Shown: positions 41,995 to 50,987 of the stretch, piece after piece
How the letters are laid out: each line of letters starts with the position of its first letter
Numbering within the stretch: the first letter of the stretch is position 1
Source of the DNA: JBNKHG01 sp050290225
GTDB lineage: Bacteria > Pseudomonadota > Gammaproteobacteria > Pseudomonadales > Cellvibrionaceae
Direction: 5' to 3'
Length of the DNA: 64,000 nucleotides
NCBI GenBank assembly: GCA_050290225.1
Contig: JBNKHG010000016.1
Location: 1-64,000, forward strand
Position numbers and translations under genes: made by a program
The notes under the pieces: model-generated
The model's database searches: none
What the model was told of the DNA's origin: nothing
Seen by the model: the letters and a program-made list of their open reading frames with translations, nothing else

Positions 41995-43185
41995 CTACTC
42001 CCCCTCCACCCCTCTGATGGCCTTAACACTCCCCCAGGATTTGCAGGTGGGGCACAGCCAATGCAGTTGGTTGCCGGTAAAGCCGCAACGGTTGCAACGG
42101 TATCCGGGTTTATGGGCCAGCAACTGATCCACCATCTGTTTGAGTAGCGTCAGGTTTTCCTTGGCGGTGCCATTCTCCGTATTGGCCAGGTGTAAATCAA
42201 CCAGGCGACTCAGAGCTTTGATCGAGGGCCGCTCCTTGAGCTGGCTACTGATAAAGCCGGCTGCGGCCTCATCATCCCTGTACTCCTGGATTTTATCCGC
42301 CAACATCAGCACCAGGCTGTTACTGGGACATTCTTCGAGGGCCTCCTCCAGAAAACGGTATTGGCCCCTTTCGTCTCCCAGGGCCTTGTAGCAATCACAG
42401 ATCAGGGATACGGCTTCAGGCAGGTAATCGGCATCCTGCTGGGGAATCCGGGTGAGAATCTTGAGGGCCTCTTTATAGTGTCCCAGGCGATGTTCCAACC
42501 CGCCCCACAACAGGCTGGCGCGGACCGAGGAGCGGTCATAACCCAGCGCCTGCTTCAGATAGCGGCGAGCGCTCAGGTAGTCGTTTCTGTCCAGCGCCAA
42601 CTCTGCCAGTTCGCAGCAGAAATGGGATTGGGTTACCCCCCATTCCTGCGGCATTTTGCTGAAACGTCGACCCACCAGCAAATTAACCGCGTGAATGGCT
42701 TTTTCCCACTCTTTTTCGTCGCGGTAGATCTCGATCAGGTGCTCCAGGCAGGTGGCTTTAAGCTCGACTGAGGATTCCACCAATTCCTGCAGCAGGCCTT
42801 CGGCTCGATCCAGCAGACCGGCCTTGATAAAATCACGTGCCAACTCCAGCTGCGCCAGGTGCAATTGCCCGGCATTGAGGGAGGGTCGCGCCAGCAGGTT
42901 TTGGTGAACTTTGATGGCCCGGTCCACTTCCCCTTTGCGCCGCAACAGGTTACCCAGGGCCAAATGGGTTTCCAGGGTATCGGGATTGACCTCCAGGGCC
43001 TCGATAAAGGTGTCGACGGTGCTGTCCGCCTGTTCGTTGAGGAGAAAGTTGAGACCCCTGAAATAGCCTGCCGACAGCGCCGATTCACTCTCACCTTTCA
43101 ACGTGCGACGGCTGCTACGCCGCCCCATCCAAAAGCCGCAGGCGATGGCAACCAGAATCAAGAGGTAAAGCTGGGCATCTGCCAT
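41995..43185 (-). CDS. lapB: Lipopolysaccharide assembly protein LapB
   Basis: This 396-residue protein has one N-terminal transmembrane helix (AQLYLLILVAIACGFWMGRRSSRR) and about nine TPR repeats facing the cytosol. A C-terminal rubredoxin-like zinc site is made of two CxxC pairs (YRCNRCGF and WLCPTCKSWG). LapB recruits FtsH to degrade LpxC and so sets the rate of lipid A synthesis. It follows lapA by 12 bases, as in E. coli. Length (E. coli 389) is normal. Confidence 0.96.
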   Translation of the reverse strand: MADAQLYLLILVAIACGFWMGRRSSRRTLKGESESALSAGYFRGLNFLLNEQADSTVDTFIEALEVNPDTLETHLALGNLLRRKGEVDRAIKVHQNLLARPSLNAGQLHLAQLELARDFIKAGLLDRAEGLLQELVESSVELKATCLEHLIEIYRDEKEWEKAIHAVNLLVGRRFSKMPQEWGVTQSHFCCELAELALDRNDYLSARRYLKQALGYDRSSVRASLLWGGLEHRLGHYKEALKILTRIPQQDADYLPEAVSLICDCYKALGDERGQYRFLEEALEECPSNSLVLMLADKIQEYRDDEAAAGFISSQLKERPSIKALSRLVDLHLANTENGTAKENLTLLKQMVDQLLAHKPGYRCNRCGFTGNQLHWLCPTCKSWGSVKAIRGVEGE

Positions 43186-43197
43186 GGGGGATACTGT

Positions 43198-43497
43198 TTA
43201 CTCTTTCAGGGCACCGGCGCGGAGCTTGTCCAGTTCCCGTTCACTGCGTTTGATCTTTCGATCCTGGGAAAGCAACTTTCGCTTGGTGGCCAGGTAGGGC
43301 CATAAACTCCCCAGATATCCGACGGCGATGCCAAGCACAAAGGTGGCCAGTATCCAAACGCCGAGCTTGGCGCTCGGCAAAGCGAAGCCAAACAGTATCA
43401 GTGAAACCGGCTGGCTGTTATCCAGGGTAATCCAGATGCCCAGGGCCAGGGCCAGTAAAATCAAGAGGATGGTAACAAGGCGTTTTATCCAGAGCAT
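43198..43497 (-). CDS. lapA: Lipopolysaccharide assembly protein LapA
   Basis: This 99-residue protein starts at the ATG at 43497 (MLWIKRLVTILLILLALALG). Two transmembrane helices (about 5-25 and 45-68) are followed by a basic cytosolic coiled tail (KRKLLSQDRKIKRSERELDKLRAG). LapA works with LapB. The start choice among 43506 and 43497 is uncertain. Confidence 0.9.
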   Translation of the reverse strand: MLWIKRLVTILLILLALALGIWITLDNSQPVSLILFGFALPSAKLGVWILATFVLGIAVGYLGSLWPYLATKRKLLSQDRKIKRSERELDKLRAGALKE

Positions 43498-43621
43498 AAG
43501 AGGCAATCCGATTTATGAATCCCTGACAGTTTTATGGGACGGCTTGTATGGTCTCTGAGCCGGTTAACGACAAAGTGTAGCCCGCGATGGTGGGAGGAGA
43601 GATTCCCTATTGGGGTTACAT

Positions 43622-43655
43622 AAAAAAACGGCACAGCCCTTGTTAAGGCTATGCC
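43622..43655 (-). terminator. Intrinsic terminator after ihfB
   Basis: On the minus strand a GGCATAGCC...GGCTGTGCC stem is followed by GTTTTTTT. It separates ihfB from lapA. Confidence 0.85.
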
Positions 43656-43682
43656 TCCGTTTGAAAACCGGCAATAAGCGCC

Positions 43683-43976
43683 TTACTGGGTCTGTATGCT
43701 TTCGTTAACCCGGTCGCGCATTTCCTTACCAGGCTTAAAATGGGGCACATACTTTCCCGCCAGCTCAACGGAATCGCCGGTTTTGGGATTCCGCCCGATA
43801 CGCGGCGCACGATAGTGCAAGGAAAAACTCCCAAACCCCCGTATCTCAATACGCTCCCCGGATGCCAGAATTTGGGACATATATTCCAGCATCAACTTTA
43901 CCGCCAATTCTACATCTTTGGCTGACAGCTGGTCTTGCTTTTCAGCAATTCGCTCGATCAGTTCGGACTTGGTCAT
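43683..43976 (-). CDS. ihfB: Integration host factor subunit beta
   Basis: This 97-residue HU-fold protein starts at the ATG at 43976, six bases after AGGGA, which fits better than the ATG at 43982. The sequence MTKSELIERIAEKQDQLS, then IRGFGSFSLHYRAPRIGRNPKTG in the DNA-binding arm, is typical of IhfB. It partners IhfA (3924-4235). It lies between rpsA and lapA with terminators on both sides. Confidence 0.97.
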   Translation of the reverse strand: MTKSELIERIAEKQDQLSAKDVELAVKLMLEYMSQILASGERIEIRGFGSFSLHYRAPRIGRNPKTGDSVELAGKYVPHFKPGKEMRDRVNESIQTQ

Positions 43977-44205
43977 GGCCATTCCCTATTGTATTTAGTA
44001 GGGCCTCATAGACTTGGTTTACTGTAATTGTATGCAAATCAAATACTTATGGCCAGATTAAACCGCAAATTTCAAAGGAATGCCAGAGGAGAGCCGTCAC
44101 AGATCACAAATCTTTGGTCGTTAGGCGGGAAAAATGGGGTGGGAAGGGAAGAAAATGTGAACCCGGTCGCCGATCATAAGGGATTTACGATTGGCGGCCG
44201 GCAAC

Positions 44206-44236
44206 AAAAAAAGGCGGGAATCCCCGCCCTTTTTAA
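44206..44236 (-). terminator. Intrinsic terminator after rpsA
   Basis: On the minus strand a GGCGGGG...CCCGCC stem is followed by a seven-T run, 17 bases beyond the rpsA stop. Confidence 0.9.
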
Positions 44237-44252
44237 CTTACCGCTTGTGGAC

Positions 44253-45938
44253 TTACTGCTTGTCCTGGCTTTCCATCTGGGCCTTGATCAGGTCACCGAT
44301 AGTGGCCGGCGCAGCCTGTTCGGACTGCTTGGCAGTGTGCTCCTTCATGGCCTGCTTCTCGTCAGCCACATCTTTGGCCTTGATAGACAGGTTGATAGCA
44401 CGATTCTTACGGTCGACACTGATGATCTTGGCTTCGACTTCTTCGCCTTCCTTCAGCACATTGCGGGCATCTTCCACCTTGTCGCGGCTGATTTCAGAGG
44501 CCTTCAGGGTAGCCTCCACGTCTTCAGCCAGGGTAATGACAGCCGCCTTGGCATCCACTTCCTTAATGGTACCGGTGACGATGGTGCCCTTGTCATTGGT
44601 AGTCACGTAATCGGAGAAAGGATCAGACTCCAATTGCTTGATGCCCAGGGAGATACGCTCGCGCTCCGGATCGACCGCCAGGATAACGGTTTCGAGTTCG
44701 TCGCCTTTCTTGTACTTGCGTACGGCTTCCTCGCCCGCTTCCTGCCAGGAAATATCGGACAGGTGCACCAGGCCATCGATACCGCCGTCGAGGCCGATAA
44801 AGATACCGAAGTCAGTGATGGACTTGATCTTGCCGGAAATCTTGTCGCCCTTGGCGAACAGGCGGCCGAAGGCATCCCACGGATTTTCCTGGCACTGCTT
44901 GATACCCAGGGAGATACGACGACGCTCCTCGTCGATATCCAGGACCATGACCTCTACTTCGTCGCCGACATTAACGACCTTGGAAGGATGGATATTCTTG
45001 TTGGTCCAGTCCATTTCGGAGACGTGTACCAGACCTTCAACCCCCTCTTCCAGCTCGGCAAAGCAACCGTAATCGGTGAGGTTGGTAACCTTGGCCTTGA
45101 CCTTGGTACCCTCGGGGTAGCGGTTGGTAATAGCCACCCAGGGATCTTCACCCAGCTGCTTCAGACCCAGGGATACGCGGTTGCGTTCGCGGTCGAACTT
45201 CAATACTTTAACGTCGATCTCGTCGCCAACATTCACGATCTCGCTCGGGTGCTTGATGCGCTTCCAGGCCATATCGGTGATGTGCAACAGGCCGTCTACA
45301 CCACCCAGGTCAACGAAGGCACCGTAGTCGGTCAGGTTCTTGACGATACCCTTGACCGCCTGGCCTTCCTGCAGAGTGGCCAGCAGTTCTTCACGCTCGG
45401 CAGAGTTGGCTTGCTCCAGAACCGCGCGGCGGGAAACCACCACGTTATTGCGCTTCTGGTCCAGCTTGATCACTTTGAATTCCAGCTCCTTGCCTTCCAG
45501 GTGGGTGGTTTCGCGCACAGGGCGAACATCCACCAGGGAACCGGGCAAGAACGCACGGATACTGGCAACGTCAACGGTGAAACCACCCTTGACCTTGCCA
45601 TTGATAACACCTTTAACCACTTCTTCCGCTTCGTGTGCGGCTTCCAGCACTTTCCAGGCTTCAGCGCGCTTGGCTTTTTCGCGGGACAGGCGGGTTTCAC
45701 CGAAACCGTCTTCTACGGTTTCCAGAGCAACTTGAACTTCATCGCCCACTTCCAGGCTCAGTTCACCGTTGTCGTCGAGGAATTGGGCGGCAGGGATAAC
45801 GCCTTCAGACTTGAGGCCGGCGTGTACAGTGACCCAATCCTTGTCGATATCGATTACCACACCGGTAACGATGGTGCCGGGCACCATATCGACTGTTTTT
45901 AAACTTTCTTCAAATAACTCAGCAAAGCTTTCGCTCAT
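44253..45938 (-). CDS. rpsA: 30S ribosomal protein S1
   Basis: This 561-residue protein consists of six S1 (OB-fold) repeats. They recur about every 85-90 residues, each with a VxGxVxxxxxxGxFVxLxGGVDGLxHxSDxxW pattern: for example GAFVDLGGVDGLLHITDMAW near 207 and GIFIGLDGGIDGLVHLSDISW near 380. S1 feeds mRNA to the 30S subunit. Length matches E. coli S1 (557). The gene is codon-biased, with strong periodicity, which gives it a long antisense open frame that should be ignored. Confidence 0.99.
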   Translation of the reverse strand: MSESFAELFEESLKTVDMVPGTIVTGVVIDIDKDWVTVHAGLKSEGVIPAAQFLDDNGELSLEVGDEVQVALETVEDGFGETRLSREKAKRAEAWKVLEAAHEAEEVVKGVINGKVKGGFTVDVASIRAFLPGSLVDVRPVRETTHLEGKELEFKVIKLDQKRNNVVVSRRAVLEQANSAEREELLATLQEGQAVKGIVKNLTDYGAFVDLGGVDGLLHITDMAWKRIKHPSEIVNVGDEIDVKVLKFDRERNRVSLGLKQLGEDPWVAITNRYPEGTKVKAKVTNLTDYGCFAELEEGVEGLVHVSEMDWTNKNIHPSKVVNVGDEVEVMVLDIDEERRRISLGIKQCQENPWDAFGRLFAKGDKISGKIKSITDFGIFIGLDGGIDGLVHLSDISWQEAGEEAVRKYKKGDELETVILAVDPERERISLGIKQLESDPFSDYVTTNDKGTIVTGTIKEVDAKAAVITLAEDVEATLKASEISRDKVEDARNVLKEGEEVEAKIISVDRKNRAINLSIKAKDVADEKQAMKEHTAKQSEQAAPATIGDLIKAQMESQDKQ

Positions 45939-46175
45939 TGCATTACCTATTTAATACGACACAGTCTCCGTCGAGGGCCTCTTCTCCCCTGCTTTATATA
46001 AAGGGGTAATAAGGCGGCTCACAGAGCGCTGTCTACCATACAGCCAGTTGTATGGGCCGGTTGATGATAAACACCCCACCACCCCTGTTCTGGCCGGGTA
46101 GTTTGGCGTCATTTGTTGGAGTTTTTGGTGAACTTCGGCGCAATGCTCCGAACCCACGCGACAGGCGTATGCCAT

Positions 46176-46868
46176 TTATTTGAGCTTGGCCGCGACCGCC
46201 TTTTCCACTGTTTCAAGTACCTCGGGGATACTCAGCTGGGTACTGTCGAGCACCAGGGCATCATCGGCTGGCTTCAAGGGCGAAGACGAACGATTGATAT
46301 CCCGGTCGTCTCGCGCCTGTATGTCCTCCAGCAAGGCGCGGAGACTAACAGATTCACCCTTCTCCAGCAACTGCTTATAGCGCCGGTTGGCGCGCTCCTC
46401 GGCACTGGCGGTGAGGAATATCTTGACGAGAGCATGGGGAAACACGGTGGTGCCCATATCGCGGCCATCCGCCACCAGGCCCGGTGCCTGCTGAAAGGCG
46501 CGCTGCCGTTCCAGCAGGGCCTGGCGCACACCGGGATAAGCCGCCACACGGGAGGCATTCATGCTGACCTTTTCCACCCGGATAGCCCGGGTGACATCCT
46601 CGCCTTCGAGAACGATTTTGGTTTGATCTCCAGTGGTATCGAACTGCACATCCAGGTGTCCCGCCAGAACTTCCAGCGCTTTTTCGTTGCTCATATCCAC
46701 ATTGTGGTGGTCGGCCGCCAGGGCCGTGAGGCGATAGAGCGCCCCACTGTCGAGAAAATGGTAACCCAACTTATGGGCCAAAAGTTTGCTGATGGTGCCC
46801 TTACCGGAACCACTGGGACCATCGATGGTAATCACCGGCGCCAAATCCAAGGCCGAAGTGTCTGTCAT
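46176..46868 (-). CDS. cmk: Cytidylate kinase
   Basis: This 230-residue kinase phosphorylates CMP and dCMP. The P-loop ITIDGPSGSGKGTISKLLA is near residue 13, then HFLDSGALYRLTALAA, and VADGRDMGTTVFPHA near 135. It lies upstream of rpsA, as in most gammaproteobacteria, with a 237-base gap (45939-46175) that probably holds the rpsA promoter and leader. Start follows GGGGGAAAGA. Confidence 0.98.
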   Translation of the reverse strand: MTDTSALDLAPVITIDGPSGSGKGTISKLLAHKLGYHFLDSGALYRLTALAADHHNVDMSNEKALEVLAGHLDVQFDTTGDQTKIVLEGEDVTRAIRVEKVSMNASRVAAYPGVRQALLERQRAFQQAPGLVADGRDMGTTVFPHALVKIFLTASAEERANRRYKQLLEKGESVSLRALLEDIQARDDRDINRSSSPLKPADDALVLDSTQLSIPEVLETVEKAVAAKLK

Positions 46869-46888
46869 TCTTTCCCCCTCACAATAAT

Positions 46889-46930
46889 AAAAAGCGCCTC
46901 ATTCCTACAAAAAGGGAGGAGGCGCTTTTT
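46889..46930. terminator. Terminator between comEA-like gene and cmk
   Basis: An AAAAAGCGCCTC/GAGGCGCTTTTT stem with a 17-base loop works in both directions and ends the comEA-like transcript before cmk. Confidence 0.8.
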
Positions 46931-46979
46931 ATTGTCTCATCCCTTTATGTAGGAATGACGTCCAAAAAGCAGAATTTCG

Positions 46980-47339
46980 CTATTTTAGCACAATACGCTC
47001 TTTGTTCTTTGCCAATACGCTGGGGCCTATCCCCTTAACCTCGATCAGCTGTTCCAGACTGGCGAAATTGCCCATTTTCTCGCGATACGCGACTATGGCC
47101 TGCGCTCTTTTCAGACCAACGCCCGTCAGGGTAGCAGCAATGCTCTCGGCATCGGCATGATTGATATCAACCTTTTGCGCGATCGTGGCATCTGCGGCAT
47201 GGACAGCCTCCACGGGCACCACCGATGTCAACGCCAGGCACAGGGCCAGACCCAACAAGGCGGCCGATAGTCGGCTCTTCAGCGATCGGTTACCGAAGCG
47301 ATTACTTTGTGAAATTTCGGAATAAGCTGCGGATGTCAT
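46980..47339 (-). CDS. ComEA-family helix-hairpin-helix protein
   Basis: This 119-residue protein starts at the ATG at 47339, after an AAGGAGGTG site. An N-terminal basic stretch and a hydrophobic segment (AALLGLALCLALTSVVPVEAVHA) form a signal peptide with likely cleavage after AHA. The mature domain is one ComEA-type helix-hairpin-helix pair: VDINHADAESIAATLTGVGLKRAQAIV and LIEVKGIGPSVLAKN. Such proteins bind DNA in the periplasm and may help DNA uptake. It is inserted between aroA and cmk, which are usually adjacent. Confidence 0.92.
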   Translation of the reverse strand: MTSAAYSEISQSNRFGNRSLKSRLSAALLGLALCLALTSVVPVEAVHAADATIAQKVDINHADAESIAATLTGVGLKRAQAIVAYREKMGNFASLEQLIEVKGIGPSVLAKNKERIVLK

Positions 47340-47524
47340 ATGACACCTCCTTATGTCATTGAAGTGGGAAATCCTTTTTGTCATTGTTACCGCCACTTGG
47401 CGACAACAACCCCGGTATCTTAGCCCTTTTTAAGTCCACTGCCTGTAAGCCACAAGCATTAATTATGCGGACGGATTAACGGTCGGGTAAACGATTGGCC
47501 ATGGCCGACCGCCTGACGTTAAAT

Positions 47525-49825
47525 TTAGGTTTCCTCTACTGCCAACTGAATCCCCGTTTGCTGGGCCAGTTCCACAAAATTGGGGAAAGAGGTGGCCACA
47601 TTGGCACAGTTCCTTATCCGAATCTCACCTTCGGCACACAGGGACGCCACGGCAAAAGCCATGGCAATACGGTGATCACCGTGACTCTCCACTTCGCCAC
47701 CTTGCAGCTGCCCGCCTTCGATGACAATACCGTCCGGCGTAGGACTGGCGGTGATCCCCAGCGTTTGCAGGCCATCGGCCATCACCTGGATACGATCGCT
47801 CTCCTTCACCCGCAACTCCTCGGCACCGGTCAGTACAGTGGTACCCTCGGCACAGGCGGCGGCCACAAACAGGGCCGGGAACTCGTCGATAGCCAACGGC
47901 ACCTGGTCCTCCGGGATATTAATCCCCGTCAGGGGCGCGTACTGAATGCGGATATCCGCCACCGGCTCGCCACCCACTTCACGCTCGTTGAGCAAGTCCA
48001 GCCTGGCTCCCATCCGGCGCAGGATGTTGATCACACCGATCCGGGTCGGATTAATGCCCACATGGGTCAGGGTCAGGTCGGAGCCAGGGGCAATGGCTGC
48101 GGCCACCATGAAGAAGGTGGCCGAGGAGATATCCGCCGGCACGTCGATACGGGTCGCGGTTAGTTTTCCGCCACCGGTCAGTTCGGCGACCGCACCGCTG
48201 CGTTTAACCGGGTAACCAAAACCCGACAGCATACGCTCGGTATGATCACGCGTGGGCGCGGGTTCCGTAACCCGCGTGGTACCCTCGCCGTAGAGGCCCG
48301 CCAGAAGCACACAGGATTTCACCTGGGCACTGGCCATGGGCATCGGGTAATCGATGGACTTGATTCTGGCCCCGCCCTTGATTCGCACCGGCGGCAATCC
48401 ATGTTCCTCGGTCTCCACGGTGGCGCCCATCTCTCGCAGGGGATTGGCCACACGATTCATCGGGCGCTTGGAAAGTGACTCGTCACCCGTCAACTCCGAA
48501 TCAAAGGACTGCCCCGCCAGAATGCCGGACAACAGGCGCATGGAAGTGCCGGAATTGCCGACGTACAGTGGCCCCGGCGGCGCCTGCAGGCCGTGCAGGC
48601 CTACACCGTGAATTTTGACATGACCGTTTTCCGGACCTTCGATCACCACCCCCATATCGCGGAAAGCCTGCAGGGTGGCCAGGGCGTCCTCCCCTTCGAG
48701 GAAGCCCTCCACCTCGGTCAGCCCTTCGGCCAGCGAACCCAACATAATTGAGCGGTGGGAAATGGATTTGTCACCGGGCACGCGGATGCTGCCCCGCACA
48801 CCTTCGCCCTCTTTTTGGGGGCCGGGTTGTAAGCGGTATTCAAGATTTTTTAACTGCATGGGTTCTGTATAAGCTTGTTTGGATAACATTTTGGTAAAGT
48901 GGTCCCGGGCCGCTTTGGCGCGGGTAAAGACACCGAGCATATGCTCGCTGTCCTCGTTCTCAATCGCTTCCCGCAAACGGGCGAGATTGGCGGCAAAAAG
49001 ATCGATGGCCCCCAGGATACTGTCGCGGTTGGCCTTCATAATATCGTGCCACATAACCGGGTCGCTGGAGGCGATGCGGGTAAAATCGCGAAAACCACCG
49101 GCCGCGTAGCGGAAAATATTTTCGTTTTCCGCGTCGTGCGCCAGGGTGTCCACCAGGGAATACGCAATCACATGGGGAAGGTGACTGGTGGCTGCAAGGA
49201 CTTCGTCATGCTCGTCCACAGGCATTTCCAACACTTCCGCCCCCACCGTCCGCCACATGGCGTTGACCCTGGCCAAGTGGTTGGCACCCGTGGATTCGGC
49301 CGGCGTCAGAATCACCCGGTGATCTTCGTAGAGGTCCGCTTGGGCCGCTGTAACGCCGCTACGCTCTGAGCCGGCGATAGGATGCCCAAGCACCAACTGC
49401 GGAGGCAACCCGCCGTACACATTTTGCGCCGCTTTCACCACGCTACCCTTGACGCTGGCGCCATCGGTGACGGTCACTTCCGGACTCACACAGCCGGCAA
49501 TCTGCGCCAGGCTCGCCTCCACCGCCAGGGTGGGCACGGCGATAAAGATCACATCCCCGGCCGCCAGCTCTTCGGCGACCGCGGTGATATCGGTATAAGC
49601 GCGATCGACAATTCCCAGGTCCAACGCCTGGTCACAGGTCTGCTGGCGCCGGGCGATACCGACCACTTCACTACAACCCTGCCGGGCTTTTAAGGCGGCG
49701 CCCAAGCTGCCACCAATCAGGCCGATTCCGACGACCACCAACTTGTTGAGCACGGGTTTATTGAGCACAGATTTGCTGGCCTTGGGCGCAGGAACCGGCC
49801 TGTTGTTTTTCTCAGAATTGGGCAT
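47525..49825 (-). CDS. Bifunctional prephenate dehydrogenase / EPSP synthase
   Basis: This 766-residue fusion. Residues about 25-310 are a TyrA-type dehydrogenase: VVVGIGLIGGSLGAALKAR for NAD, and GSERSGVTAAQADLYEDHRVI. Residues about 335-766 are AroA: DKSISHRSIMLGSLAEG, YVGNSGTSMRLLSGILAGQ, TGDESLSKRPMNRV and the catalytic GDHRIAMAFAVASL near the end. The fusion joins the tyrosine and shikimate pathways. It is standard in Pseudomonas and relatives. It lies between pheA and the comEA-like gene. Confidence 0.97.
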   Translation of the reverse strand: MPNSEKNNRPVPAPKASKSVLNKPVLNKLVVVGIGLIGGSLGAALKARQGCSEVVGIARRQQTCDQALDLGIVDRAYTDITAVAEELAAGDVIFIAVPTLAVEASLAQIAGCVSPEVTVTDGASVKGSVVKAAQNVYGGLPPQLVLGHPIAGSERSGVTAAQADLYEDHRVILTPAESTGANHLARVNAMWRTVGAEVLEMPVDEHDEVLAATSHLPHVIAYSLVDTLAHDAENENIFRYAAGGFRDFTRIASSDPVMWHDIMKANRDSILGAIDLFAANLARLREAIENEDSEHMLGVFTRAKAARDHFTKMLSKQAYTEPMQLKNLEYRLQPGPQKEGEGVRGSIRVPGDKSISHRSIMLGSLAEGLTEVEGFLEGEDALATLQAFRDMGVVIEGPENGHVKIHGVGLHGLQAPPGPLYVGNSGTSMRLLSGILAGQSFDSELTGDESLSKRPMNRVANPLREMGATVETEEHGLPPVRIKGGARIKSIDYPMPMASAQVKSCVLLAGLYGEGTTRVTEPAPTRDHTERMLSGFGYPVKRSGAVAELTGGGKLTATRIDVPADISSATFFMVAAAIAPGSDLTLTHVGINPTRIGVINILRRMGARLDLLNEREVGGEPVADIRIQYAPLTGINIPEDQVPLAIDEFPALFVAAACAEGTTVLTGAEELRVKESDRIQVMADGLQTLGITASPTPDGIVIEGGQLQGGEVESHGDHRIAMAFAVASLCAEGEIRIRNCANVATSFPNFVELAQQTGIQLAVEET

Positions 49826-49877
49826 TAAACCGTTTTAAACTCATGTTTCACCATACTTCCCTTCACCCCGCGTCGAA

Positions 49878-50987
49878 CTACAAAACCGCTTTGGGATAAG
49901 ACCCGAGAATCTTTAAATCCGAAGCCCGCTGCCCCACTTCCTGCAACACTTTCTGGATATCAGCATTGTTCACGTGACCGGCGAAATCGATAAAGAATAC
50001 ATAGTTCCAGGTGCCGCTGCTGGAGGGACGGGTTTCCACTCGGGTCAGGTCGATCTCGTGACGGTGGAAAGGTTCCAGCAGATCGTGCAAGGCACCTGGC
50101 TCGTTGCGCATCGCGACCACAACAGAAGTCTTGTCACTGCCACTGGCCGGCACATCCTGGGTGCCGATAATCAGGAAACGAGTGGAATTGTCGGGTTGGT
50201 CTTCGATCTTTTCCGCCAGCACCTTGAGGCCGTAGAGTTCAGCCGCCATCTCACCGGCGATGGCGGCGGCATTCCACTCGCCCGCCAGCCGCTTGGCCGC
50301 CTCGGCGTTGCTGTTGACCGCAATGCGCTCTACGCCCGGGTAATGTGAGTCCAGCCACTTGCGGCACTGCGCCAGCGACTGGGCGTGGGAATAGATACGG
50401 GAAATGCTGTCCACCCTGGTGACGTCGGACACCATCAAATGCTGGTGAATCCGCAGTTCCACTTCGCCGCAGATTTTCAGGTTGGAGCCCATAAAGTTAT
50501 CGAGGGTGTGATTAACCACCCCTTCCGTGGAATTCTCCACCGGCACCACACCGTAGTTGACAGCACCGGCCTCCACTTCACGGAAAACCTCGTCGATGGC
50601 GGCCATGGGCAGGGTCACTGCGGAATGCCCGAAGTGCTTGAGCGCCGCCGCCTGGGTAAAGGTGCCCTCCGGCCCGAGGAAAGCCACTTTTACAGGTTTT
50701 TCCAATGCCAGGCAGGCGGACATAATCTCGCGAAACAGCCGCGCCACCTCCTCATCGTCCAGAGGACCGGCATTGCGCTCCATGGCTTTGCGCAACACCT
50801 GCGCCTCCCGCTCGGGGCGGTAGTAGAGCACATCTTCCTGGGGATTGGCCGCTTTCTTGACCTCGGCCACCTCCTGGGCGCAACGGGCCCGCTCGCTGAT
50901 CAAGCGACCGATATCGGCATCGATAGCGTCGATGCGCTCGCGCAACTTACCCAGTTTTTCCGATTCGCCGTCTTTACTCTGTGTCAT
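49878..50987 (-). CDS. pheA: Chorismate mutase / prephenate dehydratase
   Basis: This 369-residue protein starts at the ATG at 50987. Domains: AroQ chorismate mutase (about 12-95, RERIDAIDADIGRLISERA), prephenate dehydratase (about 98-275, VAFLGPEGTFTQAA and VVPVENSTEGVVNHTLD), and a C-terminal ACT regulatory domain (about 285-365, with GALHDLLEPFHRHEIDLTRVETRPS, which holds the phenylalanine-binding ESRP-like site). It overlaps the gyrA stop by 14 bases. serC and hisC, often between these genes in Pseudomonas, are absent. Confidence 0.97.
   Translation of the reverse strand: MTQSKDGESEKLGKLRERIDAIDADIGRLISERARCAQEVAEVKKAANPQEDVLYYRPEREAQVLRKAMERNAGPLDDEEVARLFREIMSACLALEKPVKVAFLGPEGTFTQAAALKHFGHSAVTLPMAAIDEVFREVEAGAVNYGVVPVENSTEGVVNHTLDNFMGSNLKICGEVELRIHQHLMVSDVTRVDSISRIYSHAQSLAQCRKWLDSHYPGVERIAVNSNAEAAKRLAGEWNAAAIAGEMAAELYGLKVLAEKIEDQPDNSTRFLIIGTQDVPASGSDKTSVVVAMRNEPGALHDLLEPFHRHEIDLTRVETRPSSSGTWNYVFFIDFAGHVNNADIQKVLQEVGQRASDLKILGSYPKAVL

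Noticed and set aside
44028..45902. A 624-codon open frame opposite rpsA
   Set aside because: It mirrors the codon-periodic S1 repeats on the other strand and has no recognisable domain. rpsA is certain.
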